A stretch of 16,114 bases of DNA from Anaerolineales bacterium (GCA_025938055.1 JAICQC010000054.1:1-16114); one strand, 5' to 3'. Shown: positions 1 to 7,400, counted from the stretch's first letter. Made by a program: numbers and translations. The notes: a model not told the origin generated them from the letters alone.

Positions 1-32
1 AAAAGAAGCTGGCACACGCCAGCCTCTTTCTT
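1..32 (-). terminator. Rho-independent terminator after the STAS gene
   Basis: A 9-bp stem (GAAGCTGGC at 5-13 with GCCAGCCTC at 18-26, one G-T wobble) closes a 4-nt loop. Read on the minus strand it is followed by CTTCTTTT up to the window edge. It lies 27 bp past the stop of the STAS gene. On the plus strand it is also followed by a pyrimidine-rich run (TTTCTT), so it may act in both directions and serve a gene left of the window. Confidence 0.8.
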
Positions 33-58
33 ACAGGTCATTCTTTATGTTTCTCCAG

Positions 59-406
59 CTAGAACGACGCTACTGCCTCATCCACTGAATCATAAACTTC
101 GATATATTGTGTTACTCCGGCAATGTCCAGCATCTCACGGATGTAAGGCATGGGGTTGGCAATCTTAAGATGTTTTGTTCCATCGGCTGACAACATTTTG
201 TGGATAATGACAATTGCGCGGATTCCAATGCTGGTGAGAGAGACCGTCTGACCCAGATCAAGGACCAGGTCACGCATCCCGTTGGTGTGGGCTTCCTTTG
301 CCGTCTCCTCCAGCTCCGCGAAGTTGCCCAGATTGATGCGGTCCTGCAGTTGGAAGATCGTCACCGGCACGCGGCCCTGGGCTTGTGAGATTTTTACGAC
401 GCTCAT
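59..406 (-). CDS. STAS-domain protein (anti-sigma factor antagonist type)
   Basis: This 115-residue protein is a single STAS domain of the SpoIIAA/RsbV type. These cytosolic proteins bind an anti-sigma kinase when unphosphorylated and release the sigma factor. The alpha/beta pattern fits: VTIFQLQDRINLGN early, DLVLDLGQ at about 46-53, then the LTSIGIRAI segment (57-65), which aligns with the MDSSGLGVI phosphorylation loop of SpoIIAA. The phospho-accepting Ser is kept as S59, but the Asp before it is Thr. The start at 406 is chosen over an upstream in-frame Met at 445 because GGAGGAG lies just before it (411-417). No anti-sigma kinase or RsbU-type phosphatase gene is in the window, so its partner is unknown. 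The STAS assignment is firm; the exact role is inferred. Confidence 0.88.
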   Translation of the reverse strand: MSVVKISQAQGRVPVTIFQLQDRINLGNFAELEETAKEAHTNGMRDLVLDLGQTVSLTSIGIRAIVIIHKMLSADGTKHLKIANPMPYIREMLDIAGVTQYIEVYDSVDEAVASF

Positions 407-432
407 GTCTCTCCTCCATGGAATAATGGTAA

Positions 433-450
433 ATGATTGACGCAATCATA
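433..450 (-). promoter_or_regulatory. Operator-like palindrome over the STAS -10 box
   Basis: A perfect inverted repeat, ATGATTG-ACG-CAATCAT (433-449, 7-bp arms), covers most of a minus-strand -10 candidate TATGAT (445-450). The STAS start codon is about 27 bp downstream. No good -35 box is visible at the right distance, which would fit a promoter needing an activator or blocked by a repressor bound to the palindrome. Confidence 0.4.
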
Positions 451-522
451 CACCAAAAGCGCATTGGGTTCGTGTTGAGTTTGCCGTTGTACATGCGCGC
501 AGCGGCATCCGGCAAATCGGAG

Positions 523-528
523 TATACT
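523..528 (+). promoter_or_regulatory. Possible -10 box for a leaderless transcript of the EamA gene
   Basis: TATACT ends 7 bp before the ATG at 536, so transcription would start on or next to the start codon. No Shine-Dalgarno sequence lies at a usable distance from that ATG. No convincing -35 box is visible, so this is weak. Confidence 0.3.
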
Positions 529-535
529 GCTCCAA

Positions 536-1447
536 ATGACAGAGAACAATCCCAGTCTAGATCGAGCCACGTTGGGCGCCTTTGTGACCGCGGTGATCTT
601 TCTGGGCGTGAATTTCGTCGCCGTCAGGTTCAGCAACCAGGAACTGCCGCCATTCTGGGGGGCATCCCTGCGTTTTATCATTGCCTGTATTTTGCTCTTC
701 GGCATCGTCGCGTTGAGAAAAATTGCATTGCCCCGGGGAGCGGCGCTTACTGGCGCAGTTTTGTTCGGTCTGTTTTCCTTTGCGATTAGTTATGGATTTC
801 TGTATTGGGGGTTAACCAGAGTGAGCGCGGGCATGGGATCTGTAACGTTTGCGACGATCCCCCTCATTACGCAGTTGATTGCCTCGCTTATCGGTCAGGA
901 AAGGTTGACATGGAGGGGAATGTTTGGTGCCACGATTGTGATCGCAGGGATCAGCACGGTATTTATCGAACAGCTTAAGTTTGACATACCATTTATTTAT
1001 CTGGGCGCTGTATTAGCCGGCGTTGTCAGTTCCGCGTTATCGGGGATTGTCGTAAAGCAGTTCCCGAGGAGCCATCCGGTTTCCACAAATGCAGTCGGGA
1101 TGGGAGTGGGAGCACTCCTCCTCCTGATCTTATCCGTCTTTATGGGGGAAAGACAGGGTTTCCCAACCCTTCCTACAACCTGGCTGGCAGTGGGATGGCT
1201 GGTACTCAGTTCGATTGTGGGCTTTGTATTGATCGTCTGGCTGCTCTCACACTGGAGCGCGACGGCAACTTCCTATATCGGGGTGCTGACGCCACTGGTG
1301 ACGGTTGTCGCCGCTTCCCTGCTGGCAGGCGAGACTCCAACCGTCACCTTTCTGGCAGGCTCCCTGCTGGTGCTGCTGGGAGTCTACGTAGGCGCATTAT
1401 CCACTCAAAAAACACCACAGGCTCACTCAGTCCGCGCTGACAGTTGA
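536..1447 (+). CDS. EamA/DMT-superfamily permease
   Basis: This 303-residue membrane protein of the drug/metabolite transporter superfamily probably exports a small metabolite or amino acid through the inner membrane; the substrate cannot be told. Two EamA repeats are visible, about residues 12-145 and 153-287, each about five hydrophobic helices. The family pattern PPFWGASLRFIIA (38-50) follows TM1, and the second repeat ends with the typical LTPLVTVVAASLLAGETPT (251-269). Length is normal for the family (about 290-310). It is the only accepted plus-strand gene here. Its 3' end overlaps the end of the converging MFS gene by 21 bp (1427-1447). There is no clear ribosome binding site, but a TATACT box sits just upstream of the ATG, so it may be translated leaderless. 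Confidence 0.9.
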   Translation: MTENNPSLDRATLGAFVTAVIFLGVNFVAVRFSNQELPPFWGASLRFIIACILLFGIVALRKIALPRGAALTGAVLFGLFSFAISYGFLYWGLTRVSAGMGSVTFATIPLITQLIASLIGQERLTWRGMFGATIVIAGISTVFIEQLKFDIPFIYLGAVLAGVVSSALSGIVVKQFPRSHPVSTNAVGMGVGALLLLILSVFMGERQGFPTLPTTWLAVGWLVLSSIVGFVLIVWLLSHWSATATSYIGVLTPLVTVVAASLLAGETPTVTFLAGSLLVLLGVYVGALSTQKTPQAHSVRADS

Positions 1448-2902
1448 AGGCTCGCGCTCGAGCATTTCATCCCTCAATTCCTTGCGCGGGGTAAAGAAGA
1501 CCGTCACCATGGCAAGCGCCGCGGCAACGAAAGCGATCAGAAATACCAGGTGGATGGCATCTGCCATCGCGACCCGTGCGCCTTCGGCAATGACCACCTC
1601 TGAGCCGGGCAGCGGATCGAGCAATTGCCGCACCAGCTCGAGGTCCAGCCCGGAGGCGAGCAGGTTCGAAGCCAGCCGCGTGCTGAGCGCCGCGCCCATC
1701 ACGCTGACACCCAGTGTCCCACCGATCGAACGGCTGAACTGCAGAGTCGATGTGGCGGTGCCAAGCTGACGCCGGTTCACGCTTGTCTGCACGGCGATCA
1801 TATAGGCTGGGATGGAAAGACCCATGCCGATCCCCATCAGCGACACGAAGGTCATTAAACTGACCTGGCTGGTATTTATCCCCGCCTGCGACATGAGAAA
1901 TGCCCCTACCGTGAAGGCTGCAGTGCCGATAAGCGCCAACTTACGATAACCAACGATAAGAAGCAAACGTGTTCCAATGATGCTGGCAGCCACCCAGCCG
2001 AGCAGCATGGGCGTGATTGTGATTCCCGCCTGTGTGGCGGTGGTCCCCATTACGGCTTGCACAAATAACGGAATGAATGAGATGCTTCCGAACAAAGCCC
2101 AACCGGTCAGGATGCCATGTACTGTCGCCGTGGAGAACAGCGAGTCACGGAAGAGCGGCAGCGGCAGGACCGGGTCTGCGGCGCGGCGCTCCACCCAGAG
2201 CAGGAGAGCAAAGAGAATGACCGCGCCCGAGATCAGGAGCCAGCTCGACGTGCCGGATCCCATCAAACCCAGCAAAAGCATGACTACACCGATCGTCAGA
2301 AACCCCGCGCCCGCGTAATCCACAGCGGGTCGTTCGTGACCGTGATGCTGGTCCTGCCAGGCAAGCGCCACCAGCGCCGCTGCCAGCAGCCCGGGCACGA
2401 TGTTGATGTAAAAAATCCAGTGCCAGGAAAGCTGATCGACGAGAAACCCACCCAGCAGCGGTCCTACAATGGAGGATACGCCCCAAACGCCGGAGAACAA
2501 TCCCTGCATCCTGGCGCGCTGCTCGAGCGTGAACATCTCACCGATCAGGATAAACGCCAGCGGCATGATGCCGCCCGCGCCAACTCCCTGCAGGGCGCGG
2601 GCAAAGATCAGTCCCGTCATGCTGGTTGCCCAGCCGCATAAAACCGAACCTGCCAGAAAGAGCGCCATGGCAAAGACGTACAGTTTGCGGCGCCCATAGA
2701 GATCCGAGAGCTTGCCATACAATGGAACAGTGGTTGTGGATGCCAGCATAAACGCCGAAAAGACCCACGAGTAATGTTCCAGCCCACCCAATTCACCTAC
2801 GATCGTGGGCATGGCAGTGGCAACGACCGTCGATTCCATCGAGGCTAAAAACAGGCTGAGCATAATCCCAGCCGTAACAAGAATAATTCGCTTACGTGAC
2901 AT
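1427..2902 (-). CDS. DHA2-family MFS multidrug exporter (EmrB/QacA type)
   Basis: This 491-residue major facilitator protein is of the 14-helix DHA2 family, which uses the proton gradient to expel drugs and other amphipathic compounds. Motifs are in the expected order: the TM1 motif MESTVVATAMPTI (22-34), motif A GKLSDLYGRRK (63-73), motif B RALQGVGAGG (102-111), motif C ending GPLLGG (147-152), and WHWIFYINIVPG (160-171), which is typical of DHA2 proteins. Length matches the 14-TM class (about 480-510) and not the 12-TM class. The TM1 acidic residue is Glu where many homologues have Asp. AAAGGA lies about 7 bp before the ATG. It overlaps the 3' end of the EamA gene. No TetR or MarR regulator is adjacent. 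Substrate is not predictable. Confidence 0.93.
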   Translation of the reverse strand: MSRKRIILVTAGIMLSLFLASMESTVVATAMPTIVGELGGLEHYSWVFSAFMLASTTTVPLYGKLSDLYGRRKLYVFAMALFLAGSVLCGWATSMTGLIFARALQGVGAGGIMPLAFILIGEMFTLEQRARMQGLFSGVWGVSSIVGPLLGGFLVDQLSWHWIFYINIVPGLLAAALVALAWQDQHHGHERPAVDYAGAGFLTIGVVMLLLGLMGSGTSSWLLISGAVILFALLLWVERRAADPVLPLPLFRDSLFSTATVHGILTGWALFGSISFIPLFVQAVMGTTATQAGITITPMLLGWVAASIIGTRLLLIVGYRKLALIGTAAFTVGAFLMSQAGINTSQVSLMTFVSLMGIGMGLSIPAYMIAVQTSVNRRQLGTATSTLQFSRSIGGTLGVSVMGAALSTRLASNLLASGLDLELVRQLLDPLPGSEVVIAEGARVAMADAIHLVFLIAFVAAALAMVTVFFTPRKELRDEMLEREPSTVSAD

Positions 2903-2919
2903 GTAATCCTTTCAACTTC

Positions 2920-3077
2920 TTCGTCACTGCGAGTGCAGCGAAGCAACACCTGTACTCCCCGGCACCGAACCGCCGGGACGGTGTGCGTACGGTGCAAGTG
3001 TCTCACCAAAAATTTGCTGGCTGCAAAGCCAGGTGAGACTGCTTTGTCGAGTAAAATGTCCTTCTCGTAACGACGAA
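2920..3077. repeat. Palindromic MITE/REP-like intergenic repeat
   Basis: The ends are imperfect inverted copies: the left starts TTCGTCACTGCGAG and the reverse complement of the right end starts TTCGTCGTTACGAG (11 of 14 match), and both continue into a GCAA/GCAG...CACC segment. Inside lie two hairpins: CCCGGC/GCCGGG (2958-2963 with 2972-2977) and a nested one of GTCTCACC/GGTGAGAC (3000-3007 with 3032-3039) enclosing TGGCT/AGCCA around GCAA. There is no ORF in it. The TTCGTCA-TGCGAG...GCGAAGCAA style recalls a dispersed repeat seen in many bacterial genomes, Chloroflexota included. It begins 18 bp upstream of the MFS start codon, so it may form that gene's leader or carry its promoter. The rest of 2903-3205 holds only the terminator at 3151-3180. 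Confidence 0.6.
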
Positions 3078-3150
3078 AACTTCCAAAGTATCCTGTAATT
3101 CTAATTTACACTACCTTAGGATGCCATAGCGCCCGGCAATCATACCTCAG

Positions 3151-3180
3151 AATAAAATGAGACTGGCGGAAGCCAGTCTC
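3151..3180 (-). terminator. Rho-independent terminator after UDP-glucose dehydrogenase
   Basis: A perfect 9-bp stem, GAGACTGGC (3159-3167) and GCCAGTCTC (3172-3180), has a 4-nt loop. On the minus strand it is followed by ATTTTATT. It lies 25 bp after the stop codon of the dehydrogenase gene. Confidence 0.88.
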
Positions 3181-3205
3181 TGTATGTTTAGGGATTAATC
3201 TATTT

Positions 3206-4597
3206 CTAACGTGGGGTGGTTTCATAGTTTCGGAGTCGTGTCAGCGGCGGCTTGCCGATGGGATAGACGTTGAAGCCGGCCTCATACAGTTTTTTGTGGT
3301 CGAGCAAATTCCGTCCATCGAAGATAAAAGCGGGCTTGACCATCGACTGATGGATCTTCTCATAGTCCAGCTCTTTATATTGTGGCCATTCTGTGAGAAT
3401 CGCGATCGCGTGGGCGCCGTTGGCGGCAACATACGGGTCGGGTTCGAACGTGACCCGCGTGGCAAGGTCCTGGAGGTCATAGCAGGCGTTATCGAGGGCA
3501 TGCGGATCCGTCATCACGATGTTGGCCTGTTCCTCCAGCAAGGCACGGCAGACTTCCAGAGCGGGCGACTCGCGGGTGTCGTTGGTGTGAGCTTTGAAAG
3601 CCGCTCCGAACAGTGCAATGCGCTTGCCTGCCACAGTGTTAAACATGGACGTGACCATGTTGGCTGCAAAGCGCGCTTCCTGGTATTCGTTCATTTTCAC
3701 AACCTGTTCCCAGTAGCGGGCAACTTCGGGCAAACCGTAGTGCTCGCACAGGTACACGAGGTTCAAAATATCCTTCTTAAAGCATGAGCCGCCGAAGCCC
3801 ACGCTTGCACGCAGGAAGTAACGACCGATACGCTCATCGCGTCCAATGGCGTTCGCCACCTCGCTGATATCCGCCTCGGTTTTTTCACACAGCGCTGAAA
3901 TGGCGTTGATCGATGAGATCCGCTGGGCAAGGAAGGCGTTGGCAACCAGCTTGGACAACTCACTGGACCACAGATTGGTCGTGATGATCCGGTCGCGCGG
4001 CACCCACTTGGCGTAGATCTCGACCAGCTTTTGCAGTGCCTTCTGTCCGGATTCCGTTTCCCGTCCGCCGATCAGCACCCGGTCTGGGTTCTGCATATCG
4101 CGCACAGCAGTGCCCTCGGCTAAAAATTCGGGGTTCGACAACACGTCGAAATGCAGCCCGTTGCCGTTGGAGTTGAGGATGCGCTCCATTGCCTCGGCTG
4201 TTCGGACGGGGAGCGTGCTCTTCTCGACGACGATCTTTGAGGTCGTCGAGTTTTCCAAAATCTGACGGGCGGTCTTCTCCCAGTATTGGAGGTCTGCCGC
4301 ACGGCCTGCGCCCTGACCGAACGTCTTGGTGGGCGTATTCACGCTGACAAAGATGATATCTGCCTCGGCGATGTGGCGGTTGATCTCGGTGGAGAAGAAG
4401 AGATTCTTGCCGCGTGTCTGGAAGACGATTTCATCCAGTCCCGGCTCATAAATGGGAAGCTGGTCAGACTGCCAGGCGGCAATGCGCGCCTCGTTAATGT
4501 CTACGATTACAACTCGGTCCTCGGGCGAATGGCTGGCAATAATGGGCATGGTGGACCCACCTACATAGCCCGCTCCGATACAAAGAATGTTTGTCAT
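3206..4597 (-). CDS. UDP-glucose 6-dehydrogenase, eukaryote-like type
   Basis: This cytosolic enzyme oxidises UDP-glucose to UDP-glucuronate with two NAD+, supplying polysaccharide and glycan synthesis. The 463-residue protein shows the NAD-binding start [11 protein letters not shown] (4-14), SVNTPTK (85-91), the catalytic-site segments NPEFLAEG (155-162, E161) and [15 protein letters not shown] (212-226, K216 and N220), the thioester Cys in [10 protein letters not shown] (C272), and a C-terminal UDP-binding domain with [10 protein letters not shown] and [10 protein letters not shown]. As I remember them, many stretches ([42 protein letters not shown]) match animal and plant UGDH more closely than the shorter bacterial Ugd/TuaD type. 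The start at 4597 is chosen over Met at 4666 because the GAGYVGG fold begins there and AAAGGGA lies upstream. A terminator follows, and it is probably monocistronic. Confidence 0.95.
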   Translation of the reverse strand: MTNILCIGAGYVGGSTMPIIASHSPEDRVVIVDINEARIAAWQSDQLPIYEPGLDEIVFQTRGKNLFFSTEINRHIAEADIIFVSVNTPTKTFGQGAGRAADLQYWEKTARQILENSTTSKIVVEKSTLPVRTAEAMERILNSNGNGLHFDVLSNPEFLAEGTAVRDMQNPDRVLIGGRETESGQKALQKLVEIYAKWVPRDRIITTNLWSSELSKLVANAFLAQRISSINAISALCEKTEADISEVANAIGRDERIGRYFLRASVGFGGSCFKKDILNLVYLCEHYGLPEVARYWEQVVKMNEYQEARFAANMVTSMFNTVAGKRIALFGAAFKAHTNDTRESPALEVCRALLEEQANIVMTDPHALDNACYDLQDLATRVTFEPDPYVAANGAHAIAILTEWPQYKELDYEKIHQSMVKPAFIFDGRNLLDHKKLYEAGFNVYPIGKPPLTRLRNYETTPR

Positions 4598-4647
4598 ACA
4601 ATGTTCCCTTTCAGTGATGAGTGAATAGCTGTTTGATGTAATAAATG

Positions 4648-4670
4648 CCCTGCCCGGGCTCCCCATCCCC
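4648..4670 (-). promoter_or_regulatory. G-quadruplex motif in the UDP-glucose dehydrogenase leader
   Basis: The minus strand reads GGGG-AT-GGGG-AGCCC-GGG-CA-GGG, which fits the G3+N1-7 rule with four runs. It lies between the hairpin at 4682-4705 and the start codon at 4597. The two 3' runs can instead pair in the self-complementary GCCCGGGC (4652-4659), so folding may be alternative. Confidence 0.4.
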
Positions 4671-4675
4671 AGGCG

Positions 4676-4705
4676 AAAAACCGGCTGAGGATTTTATCCC
4701 AGCCG
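4676..4705 (-). terminator. Terminator-like hairpin in front of UDP-glucose dehydrogenase (terminator or attenuator)
   Basis: The stem pairs CGGCTG (4682-4687) and GGAT (4689-4692) with ATCC (4696-4699) and CAGCCG (4700-4705): 10 bp with one bulged A and a 3-nt loop. On the minus strand a GTTTTT run follows directly (4676-4681). It lies 165 bp past the lipoprotein stop and 79 bp before the dehydrogenase start. It may end the upstream operon, or act as an attenuator if the dehydrogenase promoter is upstream of it. Confidence 0.6.
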
Positions 4706-4841
4706 TAGCAGGAAATACACGATTACTTGACGTGGAATCTCCTGAAAGGTAACTCGAGAGCAGGGCTTGTATCTTTCCATCACAAATCACTCGAAGAGTA
4801 AGCCTGCCACTGTTTTTAGTGGACGAAACAATCATACCGCA

Positions 4842-4867
4842 AAAGAAGAAACTGCGGAAAGCCGATC
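4842..4867 (-). terminator. Possible imperfect terminator just after the lipoprotein gene
   Basis: On the minus strand GAGATCGGC and the GCAGTTTC arm can pair with wobbles, one mismatch and one bulge, and TTCTTTT follows. Layout and spacing (immediately after the stop at 4870) resemble the terminators at 1-32 and 3151-3180, but the stem is weak. Confidence 0.35.
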
Positions 4868-4869
4868 TC

Positions 4870-5538
4870 TTACTCTACAAAGGAGAAGGTACTCAGGATC
4901 TGGGCAAATTCCGCCCTGTCTGCCTCGGCGTTCCCCTGCGGCGCGATCCAGGTGATCCAATAGCCCTGATTCTTATGAACGGAGAGGGCAACAAGCCCGA
5001 AAGAATCATGATCGTTTGGGCATACATATTCAAGCATAAGTGCAGGCTCGCCGTCCAGGATAATGGCGTTCTCGGATAGCGGATCATCTTCCGTGGCTTC
5101 GTAACAAACTCCTTTACTGACGCCCGCGGTAATCAGAGATTTTGCCGTCTCGACCCATGAATCCAATGTTTCGCCTTCCGGTAACGGGCGTGCGCCAATG
5201 CCAATGGTCAAATTCCTGCCGTTAATGTACCCTGCGAATGCATCGATCCCGTTTGTACGATTCGGGTCCAGCGGATCAAATTCCGCCCATTCACCGGGCT
5301 TATCTTTGATGATCCAGCCGGCGGGGTACTGAAAGGAGTAACTAAAGCGTTCCGAGGTGAAAGTCTGTCTCTGTGATTGGGGCGGCTCGGTGGCAGTGGG
5401 TTCCGATACCAGAGAAGCGACGGGTGACAACGTTGGTTCAGCCGTGGCAGCAGAGGCTTGAGGGGAACAGGCGGAGATCACCACCAGGCAAATGCATATC
5501 AGTGCACGGAAGGAAAGGTTTACCAGAATATTTTTCAT
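4870..5538 (-). CDS. Predicted lipoprotein of unknown function
   Basis: This 222-residue protein has a type II signal peptide: a hydrophobic segment (about 10-22) and a lipobox VISAC with C24 as the lipidated residue. A Thr/Ser/Pro/Glu-rich linker (about 29-60) leads into a globular domain from FTSERFSYSFQYPAGW. That FSYSFQYPAGW entry resembles the start of PsbP/DUF1795-like beta-rich domains found on many bacterial lipoproteins, and the C-terminus (AEFAQILSTFSFVE) also fits that fold; I would not claim more. C144 and C172 could form a disulfide outside the membrane. The start has GGAGAG just upstream. It is the last gene of the run starting at kaiC, 39 bp after the DinB-family gene. Function unknown. 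Confidence 0.85.
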   Translation of the reverse strand: MKNILVNLSFRALICICLVVISACSPQASAATAEPTLSPVASLVSEPTATEPPQSQRQTFTSERFSYSFQYPAGWIIKDKPGEWAEFDPLDPNRTNGIDAFAGYINGRNLTIGIGARPLPEGETLDSWVETAKSLITAGVSKGVCYEATEDDPLSENAIILDGEPALMLEYVCPNDHDSFGLVALSVHKNQGYWITWIAPQGNAEADRAEFAQILSTFSFVE

Positions 5539-5577
5539 CGTCTCTCCACTATAACAGCCAATGCCTCTTACAGCACA

Positions 5578-6036
5578 TCACATCAAGCCCTGGCTACCAA
5601 GCAGAGCATCAATATCGTCAAGATGACCGTTGCGGTGCAAACCGCGGTTCATGCGGAATTGTGTATCTGTGGCTGCCGCATGTTCTTCCAGCTGTTTCAC
5701 AAGCTCGGATGTAAGCGTTTCGAATTTGGCATCCACGGCTTCGGCGGAGGACAGGCAAAGCTCGATAGCTTTGCGCGGCTCAAGGGCGTGACAGATCACC
5801 CGCAGCGAGTCGTTGACCACACTCGCGTCTATGGGAGACGGATCGAAGACCTCCTCCTGCCAGCGGCGAAGGATCATCAGCATACGCTGATCCCAAAAGG
5901 CGAGGTGTGCAAGGAGCGCCGCGACGGTCCAGCCATAGTCTGTCGAACGCGCGAGGTCCTCATCGGATAGCCGCTTCGTCAGGTCAACCAGTCTCTGGCG
6001 GGATTCTGCGTTCTGTTGGGCATAAGGGAAGGTCAT
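5578..6036 (-). CDS. DinB-family protein
   Basis: This 152-residue cytosolic protein has the DinB/DfrB-like four-helix fold, a family of metal-dependent enzymes that often transfer or modify low-molecular-weight thiols. The three metal-binding His are in place: H44 in GWTVAALLAHLAFWD, and H134 and H138 in RGLHRNGHLDDID. Length is normal (about 150-170). Substrate and reaction cannot be told. The ribosome binding site is weak (GAGCGACAC before the ATG), which suggests translational coupling to the HEAT-like gene 18 bp upstream. The family is common in stress-related loci, but a DNA damage role should not be read from the name. Confidence 0.85.
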   Translation of the reverse strand: MTFPYAQQNAESRQRLVDLTKRLSDEDLARSTDYGWTVAALLAHLAFWDQRMLMILRRWQEEVFDPSPIDASVVNDSLRVICHALEPRKAIELCLSSAEAVDAKFETLTSELVKQLEEHAAATDTQFRMNRGLHRNGHLDDIDALLGSQGLM

Positions 6037-6054
6037 GTGTCGCTCATTGAAGAT

Positions 6055-6597
6055 CTATTTCCATACGCTTGCATATTTCTTTTTGTATTTGGCGTCTTCT
6101 TCCGTTTCGATCAGTTCCAGGGCTTTTTGTTTTATGGTTTCATCCTTTACTTCATCGTAAAGATTTCGGAGGTCTTGAATAATATCGTAGCGGATGAGAG
6201 TCCAGTTCTTTTCGATTACACAATCCTTAAACCGGCTTGCAAGCGCCTCCACCAGGATCTGCTGCATTTTCTTCTCCGCACCAACCTTCCAGATGGATTG
6301 CAGAGTATGCCTGGCAGTGACGAACTTTTCATCCCTTGTCACATTCATGAGGGCAGGGAAGTCTTTTTGCATCCTGCCCTGCGGGTCACTCTTCGCCAGG
6401 TTGGCGAGGATCTGCGCGGAGATGGCGCGCACATGGTTATCCTTGTGCCGCAAGCCTTCCACTAATTGGTCCCAGATCTCATACGCCCAATCCACATGTT
6501 TTTCCGTTTCGTGGAGAATATAGAAAAATGCCTGGTTCTGCAAATCCCGGTCTTCTGAACGAAGGTTATTGAGATGCATTTGGGTTTTGCGGTCCAT
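6055..6597 (-). CDS. HEAT-repeat-like helical protein
   Basis: This 180-residue all-helical cytosolic protein has no signal peptide or membrane segment. A HEAT-like unit is visible in WDQLVEGLRHKDNHVRAISA (about 42-61), where the Asp-x-x-x-Val-Arg turn is typical, followed by helices around QILANLAK, ARHTLQSIWK and ALELIETEED. The C-terminus is strongly charged (DAKYKKKYASVWK). Such proteins usually serve as protein-binding scaffolds; no partner can be named from sequence. AAGGAAATACA precedes the ATG. It lies between the uronate-dehydrogenase-like gene (45 bp) and the DinB-family gene (18 bp), so it is probably in the same transcript. Confidence 0.78.
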   Translation of the reverse strand: MDRKTQMHLNNLRSEDRDLQNQAFFYILHETEKHVDWAYEIWDQLVEGLRHKDNHVRAISAQILANLAKSDPQGRMQKDFPALMNVTRDEKFVTARHTLQSIWKVGAEKKMQQILVEALASRFKDCVIEKNWTLIRYDIIQDLRNLYDEVKDETIKQKALELIETEEDAKYKKKYASVWK

Positions 6598-6642
6598 TGT
6601 ATTTCCTTGGTCTTATTGTCTTGCGCAATTACTTAACCGATT

Positions 6643-7386
6643 TTATCTTGCCGAACCATCGTCCAACGGCTCATATCCCAAATCGGCACGGGCGTTGGAG
6701 ATATCCCAGAGGGCTCCCTTGTTGTTTGAAATCCCATAATAAATACCAAACATTACATTTGTGGTCAGGCTCTTTTCCACGAGCTGAACCAGGTCGCGGT
6801 GACTGAGCCAGATCTTTCGGTTTTGAGAGTCGGTTGTGGGATCATCGTTTCCCAGGACGGCACCGATACGCAGGCAGATAGTCCTGATGTTCCAGCGATC
6901 GGAGTAGTAGCGTGCCAGGGCTTCTCCAAACGCTTTACTTACCCCATATTCGCTATCGGGGCGGATGGGATCATACGGCGAGATTTTGGGCGGCTCTGGC
7001 TGTGTGAACGTGTTGAGGTTGGGCTCGAACCCGTGATACGCCCCCGTGACGTGGTTGGAACTGGCGAAGACTACTCGCTCCACTTGAAGTTCGCGCGCCG
7101 CTTCGAAGATGTTGCGCGTGCCGATAATATTTGCGCGCAGCACCTCCTCCCAACCGGCTTTCACGCTCGGGTTCCCCGCCAGGTGAATGATCGCATCGAG
7201 TGGGCTGAACTGTTGAACAGCCCCGGCAACCTGTTCGTATTCTGCGATGTCGGCAGATAAAACCCGGTCTGAAAATGGTCCCTCCCGGTCCAAGCCATAG
7301 ACGTCATGTGATTCTTGGAGCGTATTCCGCAGAATTGCGCCGATATTCCCATTAATCCCGGTGAACAGTATTCGCAATCGAGACAT
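6643..7386 (-). CDS. NAD-dependent epimerase/dehydratase-fold protein, uronate dehydrogenase-like
   Basis: This extended short-chain dehydrogenase has 247 residues. The NAD-binding loop is GINGNIG (10-16); the catalytic part has SSN (109-111), Y147 and K151 in YGVSK. Several segments match what I recall of uronate dehydrogenase (Udh), which oxidises glucuronate or galacturonate to the aldarolactone: NIIGTRNIFEAAR, VVFASSNHVTGAY, LRIGAVLGND, WLSHRDLVQLVEKSL and ending with LGYEPLDDG. Length is near Udh (about 265) and shorter than sugar-nucleotide epimerases (about 310). It starts 14 bp after the receiver gene, so it is probably cotranscribed with the Kai two-component genes. It could act on another sugar acid; the NAD-SDR call is firm, the substrate moderate. 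Confidence 0.85.
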   Translation of the reverse strand: MSRLRILFTGINGNIGAILRNTLQESHDVYGLDREGPFSDRVLSADIAEYEQVAGAVQQFSPLDAIIHLAGNPSVKAGWEEVLRANIIGTRNIFEAARELQVERVVFASSNHVTGAYHGFEPNLNTFTQPEPPKISPYDPIRPDSEYGVSKAFGEALARYYSDRWNIRTICLRIGAVLGNDDPTTDSQNRKIWLSHRDLVQLVEKSLTTNVMFGIYYGISNNKGALWDISNARADLGYEPLDDGSAR

Positions 7387-7400
7387 ATGCCTGTGAACCG

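Noticed and set aside
2117..2641. 174-codon plus-strand ORF opposite the MFS gene
   Set aside because: It is antisense to transmembrane helices of a clear DHA2 exporter; its Arg/Gln/Pro-rich translation has no family features.
2920..3077. CRISPR repeat or insertion sequence
   Set aside because: The repeats are inverted and unique within the window, with no regular spacers and no transposase.
4611..4835. 74-codon minus-strand ORF between the lipoprotein and UDP-glucose dehydrogenase genes
   Set aside because: It spans the leader hairpin and the G-rich motif, has no recognisable domain and no ribosome binding site, and has a Ser/Gly-rich composition typical of chance translation.
6643..7386. 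UDP-glucose 4-epimerase (GalE)
   Set aside because: Too short (247 residues) and lacking the GalE C-terminal substrate region; the segments match uronate dehydrogenase better.
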